A stretch of DNA of 57,642 nt from positions 1-57,642 of the forward strand of contig CAJLRM010000012.1 of the NCBI GenBank assembly GCA_905209085.1, read 5' to 3'. The DNA is from an uncultured Eubacteriales bacterium (GTDB lineage Bacteria; Bacillota; Clostridia; Christensenellales; Borkfalkiaceae). The notes below the pieces were generated by a model that made no database searches, was not told the origin of the DNA, and saw only the letters and a program-made list of their open reading frames with translations. Made by a program: the position numbers and the translations under genes. Shown piece by piece: positions 32,714 through 41,738 of this stretch. Every line of letters begins with the position of its first letter. The first letter of the stretch is position 1.

Positions 32714-34720
32714 TTATTTATTTTTCTCGTTCAAAAAAGCGCAGACGGCTTCCGCGGTCCTTTCGACGCCGAGCGAAGCGTCAAGACAGAGGTCGTAATT
32801 ATGAACGTCCCCCCAGGTCAGCCCCGAAACGCTGCGATAGTACGCCGCGCGCGCGGCGTCCGAGCGCTTAATCTGCCGCTGTGCTTCCGCGGGCGTATCC
32901 CCGTACATTTCCGAAACCTTTTTAACGCGGTATTCCATAGGCGCGTAAAGAAAGACGCGCACGGCGTTCGGATATTCCCGCAGCACGTAATCGGCGGCGC
33001 GCCCCACGATGACGCAGGCACCGTTGTCCGCGATTTTGCGGATCACCTTTTCCTGCGCGGCAACCGCCTGCCTGACGACTTCCGTGCCGAGGTACAACTC
33101 CCGCAAGACGGCGGGCGAATCGGCGTTGATGTCCGAAATGAACTCTTTATCGAGTCCGCTCTCCTGCGCCGCCAGCGCCGTCATTTCCTTATAATAAAAG
33201 GGAATCCCCAGCTTCTTTGCCACCGCGTTCCCGATCTGCTTTCCCGCGGAGCCGTGTTCCCTGGCGATCGTAACGATGGCGCCGGGGCGGGAAGGCTTTA
33301 AAATCGCGGCGCTTTCCGACAAAGGGAGGGACGATTTTTTCATGCCGCGGAAAAACGCGGCGCTGAGGGCTACCGTCACCGCCATCGCGATACAGTCCGC
33401 GGCGGGCGCGGCATAGAGAATGCCGTCTATCCCGAAGAAACGAGGCAGGATACACGCCATCGGCACGAAACACACGAGATCTCTCACGAGGGAGGCGACG
33501 GTCGCTTTGACGGGCTGCCCCACCGCTTGCAGGAAAATGGAATTCATTTTGACGACGCAGGTGAACGTGACGAGGGAAAGAAAAATACGGAAAGTCTTTT
33601 CGGCGAATTCCAGATACAGCGCTTCGTCCGAGGAGCCGAAAACGCTTACAACAGCCCGGGGAAACGCCTCGACGACAAGCGTGGAAAGCAGCCCGACGGC
33701 GAGCGTCGCCGTCAAAATGATCCGATAGGTCTTTCTGACGCGGTCGTATTTTTTGGCGCCGTAGTTATATCCCAGGATGGGCTGACCGCCGAGAACAAGC
33801 CCTACGACGATATTGATGATGATGGTAAACACCTTCGTTTCGATGCCGATGACGGCGATGGGAATGTCCGCGCCATACGGAGAAGCCGCGCCGTAGCGGG
33901 AGAGCAGGAGATTGCACACCAGCGATACGACCGCGATCGACATCTGCGTGATGAAGGTGGAAAGTCCGAGCTTGACCGCATTCCAAAAAATGCGCAAATC
34001 GGGAAGAAAGCTCTTCAAGCCGAGGCGAAAGGTCTTGCTTTTGAAGAAATAGGCGATACAGACGGCAAAGGAAACGACCTGACCGATCACCGTCGCCCAC
34101 GCGGCGCCCTTGATTCCCCAATGCAGCACGAAGATGAAAACGGGATCGAGAATGATGTTGACGGCGGCGCCCGAAAGCATGGAAGTCATGGAAAACGCGG
34201 GGCTGCCGTCCGCGCGGATGACGGAATTCATCATATTCATCAGCATGAACACGGGGAAAAAGAAAAGGATGATGAGAAAATAATCTTCCGCAAGAGAGAT
34301 ACTTTGATCGGACGCGCCCGAAAGGCGCAAGGCGGGACGCCTGAAAATCCCTAAAAACAGAATGAGCGCCATACTGACGGCAACGGAAACCACGATTCCC
34401 GTGCCGATACATTTATGCGCGTTTTTCGTGTCCTTTTTGCCCTGACAGAGGCTGAGGTACGCCGCGGAGCCGTCCCCGAAGCACCAGGCGAAGCCCTGCA
34501 CGATAATCGTGATGGGAAAGACGACGCCGATCGCCGTATTGCCGAGATAGCCGAGTTCGCTGTTGCCGATAAAAATTTGATCGACGATGTTATACAGAGC
34601 GCTGATCAAGAGGGAGAGGATACAAGGCAGGGAGAATTTCAGGAGCAGTTTGGAAATTTTCGCTTCGCCCAATTCGTTTTCTGCGTTTTCGGGGGAAATT
34701 TCTTGTTGACTTTGTCGCAT
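32714..34720 (-). CDS. MATE transporter fused to a cytidylate-kinase-like domain
   Basis: This 668-residue protein is made of two parts. Residues about 20-455 form a complete 12-helix MATE transporter (SKLLLKFSLPCILSLLISALYNIVDQIFIGN, with the typical NMMNSVIRADGSP and LGGQPILGYNYGAKK). Residues about 475-668 form a soluble domain of the cytidylate kinase-like family: AIVTIAREHGSAGKQIGNAVAKKLGIPFYYKEM, split around the P-loop-like GSAGKQI, then CVIVGRAADYVL and the base-binding and lid region RVKKVSEMYG. The start at 34720 is preferred (AAGGA 8 bases upstream) over an in-frame ATG at 34789. The kinase part lies on the cytoplasmic side by topology. The kinase could sense nucleotides or modify a substrate during export; no function is known to me. 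Confidence 0.88.
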   Translation of the reverse strand: MRQSQQEISPENAENELGEAKISKLLLKFSLPCILSLLISALYNIVDQIFIGNSELGYLGNTAIGVVFPITIIVQGFAWCFGDGSAAYLSLCQGKKDTKNAHKCIGTGIVVSVAVSMALILFLGIFRRPALRLSGASDQSISLAEDYFLIILFFFPVFMLMNMMNSVIRADGSPAFSMTSMLSGAAVNIILDPVFIFVLHWGIKGAAWATVIGQVVSFAVCIAYFFKSKTFRLGLKSFLPDLRIFWNAVKLGLSTFITQMSIAVVSLVCNLLLSRYGAASPYGADIPIAVIGIETKVFTIIINIVVGLVLGGQPILGYNYGAKKYDRVRKTYRIILTATLAVGLLSTLVVEAFPRAVVSVFGSSDEALYLEFAEKTFRIFLSLVTFTCVVKMNSIFLQAVGQPVKATVASLVRDLVCFVPMACILPRFFGIDGILYAAPAADCIAMAVTVALSAAFFRGMKKSSLPLSESAAILKPSRPGAIVTIAREHGSAGKQIGNAVAKKLGIPFYYKEMTALAAQESGLDKEFISDINADSPAVLRELYLGTEVVRQAVAAQEKVIRKIADNGACVIVGRAADYVLREYPNAVRVFLYAPMEYRVKKVSEMYGDTPAEAQRQIKRSDAARAAYYRSVSGLTWGDVHNYDLCLDASLGVERTAEAVCAFLNEKNK

Positions 34721-34945
34721 AAGGATTCCTTTTCGATTTATTTTCGAGTCTTTATCCGAGAAAAGCTGCATGAAAACTACGAGGAACAAAAAAAGCGCGG
34801 AATTTCGTCGGAAATTCTACGCCCCCTGCTGTTCGACTTAGGTGATTTTATCATATTTTTTTTCGTTTGTCAAATAAAACGACGAAATCGCGGCAAAATT
34901 TTTCTTTTTCGGACAGACAACTTGCCGGCGGGCGCGCCCCGGCAT

Positions 34946-34974
34946 TTGAATTTTTTTCAAGAATGTGCTATACT
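34946..34974 (+). promoter_or_regulatory. Promoter of the D-2-hydroxyacid dehydrogenase gene
   Basis: TTGAAT (34946-34951), 17 bases, TATACT (34969-34974) with an extended -10 TG. It leaves a leader of about 260 bases. Confidence 0.65.
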
Positions 34975-35100
34975 AAAAGAGAACTATGTGCCCGTAGTCG
35001 TCCCCCGACTCGCCGCCGCGCTTTTCTCCCCGCGACGCTCTCGTCGCCCGCTTTACAAAGCGCATCCCCCTCCCTCGCACTTCCCGCCGATTTTTATGGA

Positions 35101-35158
35101 ATAAAAGGCTGCCCAATATTAACCTTTTATTACTTGAAATTGACCTTGGGACAAGGTC
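35101..35158 (+). promoter_or_regulatory. Structured leader segment upstream of the dehydrogenase
   Basis: Two hairpins lie in the leader: ATAAAAGG / CCTTTTAT (35101-35108, 35123-35130) and GACCTTG / CAAGGTC with a 3-base loop (35142-35158). The region is neither a tRNA nor a recognisable riboswitch to me. Confidence 0.35.
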
Positions 35159-35241
35159 CCGAGCCTGCGCGGACGCCCCGAATCTTTTATCAGCGGCAAA
35201 AAAAATCGGGCGAAAACAACTTGCCGCAAAGGAACTTTCTC

Positions 35242-36195
35242 ATGAATATTTGTCTTATCGGCACGGATACCATCGCCTTCGCGGGCGACGTGGACTTTTC
35301 CTCGCTGAAAAAATTTGGCGAACTTCGGCTCTATCCCTGCCTTTCCGCCGATCAGGTCATCGAAAACTGCGCGGACGCGGACGTGCTTCTCGTCAACAAG
35401 ACCGACCTCTCCGCGCGCGTCATCGCAGCCCTGCCCCGCTTAAAATATATCGGTCTGTATTCCACGGGCTTTAACAACGTGGATCTTTCCGCCTGTAAAA
35501 AGCGGGGGATCGTCGTTTCCAACACGCCCGATTATTCCACAGACGCGGTCGCCCAGCACACGCTCGCCCTGCTTCTCGCGGGCGCCGGCAGCCTTCTCGA
35601 CTACACTGCTTCCGTGCGGCGGGGGGATTGGGAAAAATGCGCCGCGTTCTCCTATTACGACTACCCCATGGTAGAGGTGAGCGGAAAAACGCTGGGCATC
35701 TTCGGCTTCGGAAACATCGGGCGCAAAGTGGCGAAGGCGGCCGTGGCGCTCGGCATGAAAATCCTCGTCTGCACCCGCACGAAAAAAGCGGACTGCCCTT
35801 ACGAATACGCGGAAAAGGAAGCGCTTTTCTCCCGCAGCGATTTTTTGTCCCTGCACTGTCCGCAGAACGCGGAAACGCTCGGATTGATAGGCGAAAAGTC
35901 GCTGGCTTTGATGAAGCCGACCGCGATCCTCATCAACACCGCGCGCGGCGGACTGATAGACGAACGCGCGCTCGCGGACGCGCTCGACGGCGGCCGGCTG
36001 GCAGGGGCGTATCTCGACGTGGCATCCGAGGAGCCGATCCGCTCCGACAATCCCCTTTTGAAGGCGAAAAACTGCCACATGACGCCGCACATCGCCTGGC
36101 AGCCGTTAGAAACCCGGCTGCGCCTGCACGAGAGGGTGACGGAGCACCTCGCAGCCTATCTCGCGGGGCGCCCTTACGACGTAGTAAACGACTGA
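35242..36195 (+). CDS. D-2-hydroxyacid dehydrogenase (glycerate/hydroxypyruvate type)
   Basis: An NAD(P)-dependent oxidoreductase of 317 residues. The Rossmann glycine motif is GIFGFGNIGRKVAKAAVALG (about 151-170). The catalytic Arg lies in NTARGG, the Glu in SEEPIRSDNPLL, and the His in HMTPHIAWQPLETR, an ending typical of glycerate dehydrogenase/hydroxypyruvate reductase. The start was set at ATG 35242 with AAAGGAA 7 bases upstream; the frame stays open far upstream but without a ribosome site. It is followed after 21 bases by an AraC regulator, probably in one operon. It could also reduce other 2-keto acids. Confidence 0.88.
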   Translation: MNICLIGTDTIAFAGDVDFSSLKKFGELRLYPCLSADQVIENCADADVLLVNKTDLSARVIAALPRLKYIGLYSTGFNNVDLSACKKRGIVVSNTPDYSTDAVAQHTLALLLAGAGSLLDYTASVRRGDWEKCAAFSYYDYPMVEVSGKTLGIFGFGNIGRKVAKAAVALGMKILVCTRTKKADCPYEYAEKEALFSRSDFLSLHCPQNAETLGLIGEKSLALMKPTAILINTARGGLIDERALADALDGGRLAGAYLDVASEEPIRSDNPLLKAKNCHMTPHIAWQPLETRLRLHERVTEHLAAYLAGRPYDVVND

Positions 36196-36216
36196 AAGAG
36201 GAAGAGGAAAAGGAAA

Positions 36217-37017
36217 ATGAAGATCGAATCGGCAGTCATATCCGACGTTTCGGCGGGCGCTCTCGAACTCTCGCGTTCCGACGGATTGACGCATATCAAA
36301 TCGCTGCCCTGTTTCTCCGTCGTTCAATCTCTGCACGGGGAATATTTTATCGCGCTCGACGACGGCAGGAAGGGAGAAACGAAAGAGGGCGGCGTATTTA
36401 CGGCGCCGCCGCGGCGGATGCAGACCATCGTGCACCGCATGGATAAGGCGGACGGGCGCATGACGGCGAGGTGGGTATTTTTCAACGCCGAGCTCAACGG
36501 TATGCCCGCCGACGTTCTTTTCGAATTTCCCTTGATCGCGGACGAAGAAAGCGCCGCAGCGCTCAACGAAGCTTTGGACGGCATCTTTCGGAACGAAGAT
36601 CTTTTGGACAGGCTCGCATGGTGCTGTCAGATATTGAAAACGCTCCTCCGCACGGCCAAGGAAAAGCCGCGCCTGCCCGAGGGGATCGCCGCCGCCCTCG
36701 CCTACATAGCAAAAAATTTCGACAGGGATCTTTCGGTTTCCGCGCTCGCCGCCGCGGCGGGAATGTCCCTGCCCGCGTTCTATCCCGCGTTCAAACGGTA
36801 TACGGGGCAGACGCCCGTTTCCTATCTCACCGAGTTCAGGCTTTCCAGGGCGCTCAAAGATATTCTGTATACCGCCCGCCCGATCGGGGAAGCGGCGGAA
36901 GCGGCAGGATTTGCCGATCCGCTTTATTTCAGCCGCGTCTTTCACGAAAGATACGGCTGCTCGCCGCGCGCGTACAGAAAGCAATATCTCGAAACGATGG
37001 CGGGAAATCGTATGTAG
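36217..37017 (+). CDS. AraC-family transcriptional regulator
   Basis: This 266-residue protein has an N-terminal cupin-like ligand part (about 1-110) with no recognisable sensor residues, and a C-terminal double-HTH AraC domain (about 165-262: LSVSALAAAAGMSLPAFYPAFKR..., IGEAAEAAGFADPLYFSRVFHERYGCSPRAYR). The last motif is the full AraC signature. It lies 21 bases after the dehydrogenase gene on the same strand and converges on the glycyl radical enzyme operon. It may regulate one or both in response to a carbon source. Confidence 0.9.
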   Translation: MKIESAVISDVSAGALELSRSDGLTHIKSLPCFSVVQSLHGEYFIALDDGRKGETKEGGVFTAPPRRMQTIVHRMDKADGRMTARWVFFNAELNGMPADVLFEFPLIADEESAAALNEALDGIFRNEDLLDRLAWCCQILKTLLRTAKEKPRLPEGIAAALAYIAKNFDRDLSVSALAAAAGMSLPAFYPAFKRYTGQTPVSYLTEFRLSRALKDILYTARPIGEAAEAAGFADPLYFSRVFHERYGCSPRAYRKQYLETMAGNRM

Positions 37018-37094
37018 CGCACGACTTCCCCGCATAAAATCGGGAAAGGCCGCCGATCGGCTCCAACGAAAACACGGGAAAGTTTTTAAAGAAC

Positions 37095-37306
37095 GAACGT
37101 TTCCGCCAGGGCGACGGCGGAAACGTCTTAACGGATAAATGCTCCCGACAAATGCCCGCCGCGTTGTTTTATCGAAGGAATCCTACGTAAAAATAAATGC
37201 GTTTCCCTTTTAGCGGACGAATCCCATGCAAAATAATCGTCCTTGCGTTTTAACGGATGAGCGCTCTCGACAAATGCCCGCCGCGTTTCTTTCAGCGGAC
37301 AAGCCG
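37095..37306. repeat. Degenerate tandem array, five copies of a 41-bp unit
   Basis: The boxes AACGGATAAATGC (37130), ATCGAAGGAATCC (37171), AGCGGACGAATCC (37212), AACGGATGAGCGC (37252) and AGCGGACAAGCC (37294) recur at 41, 41, 40 and 42 bases. Each is preceded by a similar GCGTTT/T-rich segment, and two units share CGACAAATGCCCGCCGCGTT. At its left end lies a perfect 11-bp hairpin (37097-37107 with 37116-37126). Frames through the array are not convincing genes. Confidence 0.7.
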
Positions 37307-37443
37307 CGCGGCGGCACGAATGCCGTTCCTTATTTTTTCCGCCGACGCCGCAATAAATCCGCTGCGGCGCGGAACTTGGCGCGGGGCGGGGCAAACGGGG
37401 AATTTATCAACAACGAACGCCTTTTCGCCGCCACGAACGTTGC

Positions 37444-38403
37444 CTACTCTGTCGCCTCGACGCCGTAAGCGCGGAGTTGCGCCCGCAAGCGGGACATTTC
37501 CGCTTGCGTCGGCGTCCATTCTTTTTTCGCGCCGTCCGTCCTGCCGAGAAGACGATTTTTCGAAGCGCCCAGCGCGTGACAGGGAATCAGCTGCACGCCG
37601 AAGCAGTTTTTTAAACGGGCGTATAACTCCGCGATGCCGCGGAGATTTTTTTCGTCCGCGTTCACGCCCTCGACCATGATACAGCGCATCAACGTCTTGC
37701 AGCCCAGTTCGTCCGCGAAGAGCAGATTTTCTCGGATTTTCGCAAACGAGCCTCCCGTATTTTGAAAATGCCGTTCCTCGCAGGTATCCTTGACGTCCCA
37801 ATAAAAGAGATCGACGTACTTCGCCGCCCCTTCCACGCGTTCTTGCGGCAGGTATCCGCACGTTTCCGCCACGACGGACAGCCCGCTCTCTTTCGCCCTT
37901 TTAAGGAGCGCGAGGCTACCCTCGAAAAAAAGCGGCTCCCCGCCCGAGAGCGTGAGTCCTCCGCCGCCCGCGTAAAAAGCCTCGTCTTTTTTCGCTTCCG
38001 TCAAAATTTCCTCTACGCTCATGCGCCGCCCCGAACGCTCGCAGGCGCCCGTCGGACAAGCCGCCGCGCATTTGCCGCAAACCACGCATTTTTTTCTGTC
38101 CAGCAGCCGCACGGGCGAAAACGTATGCGCCCCCGCGGGGCAGACCCGCGCGCATCTGCCGCAGCCGATACAGGCGGAAGGATCGAACAAAAGCTCCTCC
38201 TCAGCCGACTGCGTTTCGGGATTGTGACACCAAAGACATCGCAAAGGACAGCCTTTGAGAAAGACCACCGTGCGGATTCCCGGTCCGTCCTTGGCAGAAA
38301 ATCGTTCGATGGCGGTGACGGGCAAAAGGACCTCGTCCGCGCCCGGCGCAATTTTTTTAAGCTTAGAAGAAGCGGGGGAAACCTCCAATCGGCCGGGCGT
38401 CAT
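37444..38403 (-). CDS. Glycyl radical enzyme activating enzyme (radical SAM)
   Basis: This 319-residue radical SAM enzyme makes the glycyl radical on its partner. The SAM cluster motif is CPLRCLWC (Cx3Cx2C) near residue 51. An insert with two ferredoxin-like clusters follows (CIGCGRCARVCP, CVVCGKCAAACP), as in the PFL-activase subset for dehydratase-type enzymes. Later motifs are LTLSGGEPLFF and YWDVKDT. The start at 38403 overlaps the stop of the glycyl radical enzyme gene (ATGA). A start at 38442 would add 13 residues inside that gene. Acts in the cytoplasm under anaerobic conditions. Confidence 0.93.
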   Translation of the reverse strand: MTPGRLEVSPASSKLKKIAPGADEVLLPVTAIERFSAKDGPGIRTVVFLKGCPLRCLWCHNPETQSAEEELLFDPSACIGCGRCARVCPAGAHTFSPVRLLDRKKCVVCGKCAAACPTGACERSGRRMSVEEILTEAKKDEAFYAGGGGLTLSGGEPLFFEGSLALLKRAKESGLSVVAETCGYLPQERVEGAAKYVDLFYWDVKDTCEERHFQNTGGSFAKIRENLLFADELGCKTLMRCIMVEGVNADEKNLRGIAELYARLKNCFGVQLIPCHALGASKNRLLGRTDGAKKEWTPTQAEMSRLRAQLRAYGVEATE

Positions 38404-40544
38404 ATTCCCTGTTCCGTCCTTTCGATGATCATGTCCTGCCATTGTTTATCGAGCGTGACGAAGCGGGCATTCCACCCCGACACGCGCACGGACAGCGTCT
38501 TGTACGCTTTGGGATCGTCGCGGGCGGCGCGCAGCGTGGCGGCGTCCACGCAGTCCGTCTGCATGAAATATCCGCCCAATTTGAGAAAGCCCTTGACGAG
38601 CGCGACGAGGGAGGCGATTCCGTTTTCCCCTTCCATCGACGAGGGAAGAAGACGCACGTCCAATGCCGCGCCCGTCACCTGTTTTTTCAAGTCCGCCCTG
38701 CAATAGGACTTGACGGAAGCGGTCGCGCCCGAGAAATCGGTGCCGGGCGTGGGAGAATTGTTGCCCGAAAGAATCTCTCCCTTTTTAAAGCCGAAGGGAA
38801 CGGCGAAGCGGGCGGCGCGCCACTCGATTTGTCTGCCGAACGTGCTGGCGCCGGGCGGGAACAGCAGTCCGTCCGTCACGTCCGATTTGGAACGCCGCCA
38901 AAGAATATCGGCAAAGTCGTCGAGAATGCGGGCGGTGTAGGCGTCCGCCTCGCCGTCGTTTCCGTAACAGATCAGTTTCTTGCGCGCGTATTCCCGCAGG
39001 ACCTCGTACCCTTCCCAATTCGCGGCGAGCGCCGCCATGAGTTCGTCAAACGAAACGAGTCGCTCTCGGAAACAGAGCTTGTCGACGGCGTAAAGACTAT
39101 TGCCGGCGTCGGGCGCCCCGCCGATATGCGGAGAAACGATATTGTAAACGGGACCGCCTTCGCCGTAATCGAGCGCTTTCCCGATACACCCCTCTTCGAA
39201 AAGCGCGACGACGGTCATGGGGAAATTCCGTTTCCACGTTTTTCCGTCGCCGTTCACGGTGCGAAAAGCGAGGGCGTCCGCGCAGATCTCCTCCGTCTTT
39301 TTTTCCAGACTTTTATAAAAAGCGGCGTAAAGAGTCTGAAAGTCGTCAAAATGCGCCGACTCTCCCTGTCCCAGACGAAACACCTCGCGCTGTAAAAGTT
39401 CCAGCGCGTCGAAAGGGACGTAAGAAAAAAAGGTCTTGCCGGGAATTTGCACTTCCCAACACCCGTCGTTGGCGAATTTCGCCGCTTCCCGCGGCGGATA
39501 TCCGTACTCTTCGAGGGAGCGGAGAATCAGCTCTTCGTTATAGACGGCGACGATCCCTCCGCCGTGCCGCCAAAGCTCCGCCACGCGGCGAAAAAGCTTT
39601 TCGGGCGAGCGAGAAGAAAGGCGGACGGTGATGGGAAAATCGCCGATGCCGAGCTCTTCTGCCACGTCGAGGATGAGGTACGTCACCTCGTTCGTCACTT
39701 CCCTGCCCTCTTCATTCACCCCTCCGAGAACGATATTCTGATAGTGCTGAGCGTCGCCGGAGCCCGCGGGCGGCTCGGAACGTATCCATTCGCAGCCCTT
39801 CACGAACAAGGACGCCAAAAGCTCCCGAGCGCCTTCGACGTCTATCCTTCCCGCGGCGAGGTCGGCTTGCAGATACCCGCCCAAATATTCGTCTATCCGT
39901 CCCAATCCCGACCAATTGCCGCAAAGCCGCGTAAAAGCGAAACAACACCAAAGCGACTGCACCGCTTCTAAAAAGCTCTCGCTTTTGCCGAAAGGCACGC
40001 GGGACAGCACGGCATATCGCTCGTCGTCCGCGCGCAGGGCGCTAAGATACCGCCCGTGCCAGAGCCGAAAGGAGGAAAGGGTGTTTTTCAGGCTCTTTAA
40101 AAATCGCTTGCTTCGGGGCGAAAAAGCGGGACTGTTTTCCGCTTCCCGCAGTTTTTTATCTATCCGCTCTTCGTAGGAATCCAATCCTTCGCGCACCGCC
40201 CTGTCAAAGCCGCAGGTGAGATGACTGACGCCGGAAAAAACGGGTTTTCCCGCATAGAAAGCGGGCACGAGATGGTCGATCGCCGCGCCGAGAGTCGCCG
40301 CGCCGCAGATCTTCTCCCGTTCCGTCACCCGCACGGGCGCGCGTTCGGCAATACGGCGGATCATCTCGTCGTACTTATCGTAATCCTCCCTCTCCCCGAA
40401 TCCCGCGACGTCGTCCATTGTCACAAAGGGCGTTTTCAGCGTTTCATCCCCGTATTTTCCCCGCAGGGATTCCTCGGCAAACGCCCGCGTTTCCTCCGAC
40501 AGACACACGGGTCTGCCTCCTTTATACGCCGTATGAAATATCAT
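38400..40544 (-). CDS. Glycyl radical enzyme of unassigned substrate (PFL superfamily)
   Basis: This 714-residue enzyme carries its radical at G690 in VRVSGWNARF near the C-terminus. The thiyl cysteine is C362 in DGCWE, with the glutamate two residues on, the pattern of glycyl radical dehydratase/lyase groups rather than PFL itself (which has two adjacent cysteines). The length is shorter than the usual 770-850. Trp between Cys and Glu is unusual, since GCVE is common. AAGGAG lies 8 bases before ATG, behind a leader of about 300 bases. The activase is translationally coupled. The substrate could be a diol, an amino-acid derivative or an arylacetate; I cannot tell. Confidence 0.9.
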   Translation of the reverse strand: MIFHTAYKGGRPVCLSEETRAFAEESLRGKYGDETLKTPFVTMDDVAGFGEREDYDKYDEMIRRIAERAPVRVTEREKICGAATLGAAIDHLVPAFYAGKPVFSGVSHLTCGFDRAVREGLDSYEERIDKKLREAENSPAFSPRSKRFLKSLKNTLSSFRLWHGRYLSALRADDERYAVLSRVPFGKSESFLEAVQSLWCCFAFTRLCGNWSGLGRIDEYLGGYLQADLAAGRIDVEGARELLASLFVKGCEWIRSEPPAGSGDAQHYQNIVLGGVNEEGREVTNEVTYLILDVAEELGIGDFPITVRLSSRSPEKLFRRVAELWRHGGGIVAVYNEELILRSLEEYGYPPREAAKFANDGCWEVQIPGKTFFSYVPFDALELLQREVFRLGQGESAHFDDFQTLYAAFYKSLEKKTEEICADALAFRTVNGDGKTWKRNFPMTVVALFEEGCIGKALDYGEGGPVYNIVSPHIGGAPDAGNSLYAVDKLCFRERLVSFDELMAALAANWEGYEVLREYARKKLICYGNDGEADAYTARILDDFADILWRRSKSDVTDGLLFPPGASTFGRQIEWRAARFAVPFGFKKGEILSGNNSPTPGTDFSGATASVKSYCRADLKKQVTGAALDVRLLPSSMEGENGIASLVALVKGFLKLGGYFMQTDCVDAATLRAARDDPKAYKTLSVRVSGWNARFVTLDKQWQDMIIERTEQGI

Positions 40545-40847
40545 TTTTCCATCTCCTTTTTAATTCGCTTCTCTCTATCGCAAAGCAACAGCCCCGTTAA
40601 GGACAGAGAGAAAAAATGCAGAGTACCCCTTTTCCGTTTTATTCAAAGGGCAAAACCGCGTTTTTACCTTCCCGTTTTTCATGGCAAAGTCATCTTGGAA
40701 TCAGGCGGGAAGACGCTCGCGATTGCCTTCGCCTTGATTGCACCGGGCGAAAAAATGTCGCAACCGTTTTGCGCTTTTGTCTTTTTAAACAACTCCTGTC
40801 CGAATAAGGCGTAACCTACAAAACGTCTTTGTTCCCCTTGCGCTTTT

Positions 40848-40876
40848 ATTATAACGGGCGCGTATCCTTTTTTCAA
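40848..40876 (-). promoter_or_regulatory. Promoter of the glycyl radical enzyme operon
   Basis: Leftward TTGAAA (40876-40871), 17 bases, TATAAT (40853-40848). The leader to the ATG is about 300 bases and includes a CTCTCT/AGAGAG pairing (40570-40575, 40605-40610). Confidence 0.55.
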
Positions 40877-41006
40877 TCGACGTTTCTATAATCTTTATGG
40901 AAATTTCTATATAAAAGTCGCCTCCGCCCCGCGGGAAACGGAAGCGCCTTTCTTCCCGTCCGCACACCGCCGCCAAACGGCGGCTTCTGTTTCGATCTAC
41001 AAAACC

Positions 41007-41037
41007 GCCGACCGCTTTTTCGTCAAAAGCGGTCGGC
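41007..41037 (-). terminator. Terminator behind the lipoprotein/VWA operon
   Basis: GCCGACCGCTTTT and AAAAGCGGTCGGC form a perfect 13-bp stem with a 5-base loop. GGTTTTG follows leftward. It lies 108 bases past the last gene of the operon. Flanking bases 40877-41006 hold only small GC hairpins. Confidence 0.7.
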
Positions 41038-41144
41038 AAGTTTTAACGTCCCGACAACGGGAACGGTCTTAAAAATTTTTCTCTTTAAAACGCGGCGGCA
41101 ACGGAAGTTTTCCCTTCCCCTTTCCTATACGTACAGAAAACGGC

Positions 41145-41738
41145 TCACCACAACCCGCAGCCGAGATCGTTTTGGAATGCGGCTGCTATTTTCTCGTAAT
41201 TGTCGGGATAGTCGTAATAGAAATACGTCTGCTTGCAGGTATTGTCCGCAAAATAAATTTTGACGAGGAATCCTGCGCCGTCGTCGACGACAAGCTGTGT
41301 TTCGTAACGCTCCGCCCAGGAATAAAAGCCTTGTTTTTCTACATATTCAAAAAAGTCTTTCTCGTCGGCTTCGGAAAATCGCGCTTTTACCTCGGGCGTA
41401 TTGAATTCCGCCCGCAGTTCTGCGATATACGCTTCTCGTTCCGATTCCGTCGCGTCGGGAGTTCTTTCTTCGTAAAGAGAGATCCACGTTTGAAAATCCT
41501 CTTCGGAAAGCTCGGTTTCGTCCGTGACGATATTATTTTCAAAGTCGAACGCGCGTATATAGCGCCGGGAAGAAAACATCTCCATTCCCTCCCAGGAGAT
41601 CCGCTCAATCCTTACGACGGACGCGCCTTCGTAAGGAGATTTCGGCGCGCAGGCGCCCGCGCCGCAGAGAAGGATTCCCGCACAGAAAAAAGCTGCAAAA
41701 GTTTTTCCTTTTTCCGAGGAACTTTTTTCATTTCTCAT
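41145..41738 (-). CDS. Lipoprotein of unknown function, last gene of ECF locus 2
   Basis: This 197-residue protein has a signal peptide and lipobox (CGAGAC, lipidated Cys at about 30). The mature part of about 165 residues is acidic and helical in the middle (TPDATESEREAYIAELRAEF), with a closing beta segment (VKIYFADNTCKQTYFYYDYPDNYEK). There is no recognisable domain. It lies 249 bases after the VWA lipoprotein on the same strand and probably shares its transcript. Confidence 0.8.
   Translation of the reverse strand: MRNEKSSSEKGKTFAAFFCAGILLCGAGACAPKSPYEGASVVRIERISWEGMEMFSSRRYIRAFDFENNIVTDETELSEEDFQTWISLYEERTPDATESEREAYIAELRAEFNTPEVKARFSEADEKDFFEYVEKQGFYSWAERYETQLVVDDGAGFLVKIYFADNTCKQTYFYYDYPDNYEKIAAAFQNDLGCGLW

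Noticed and set aside
34867..35241. N-terminal extension of the D-2-hydroxyacid dehydrogenase
   Set aside because: The frame is open but the added 125 residues have no family match; the promoter and ribosome site point to 35242.
37128..37394. Reading frame of 88 codons on the minus strand over the 41-bp repeats
   Set aside because: It is a by-product of the repeat period with no ribosome site and no domain.
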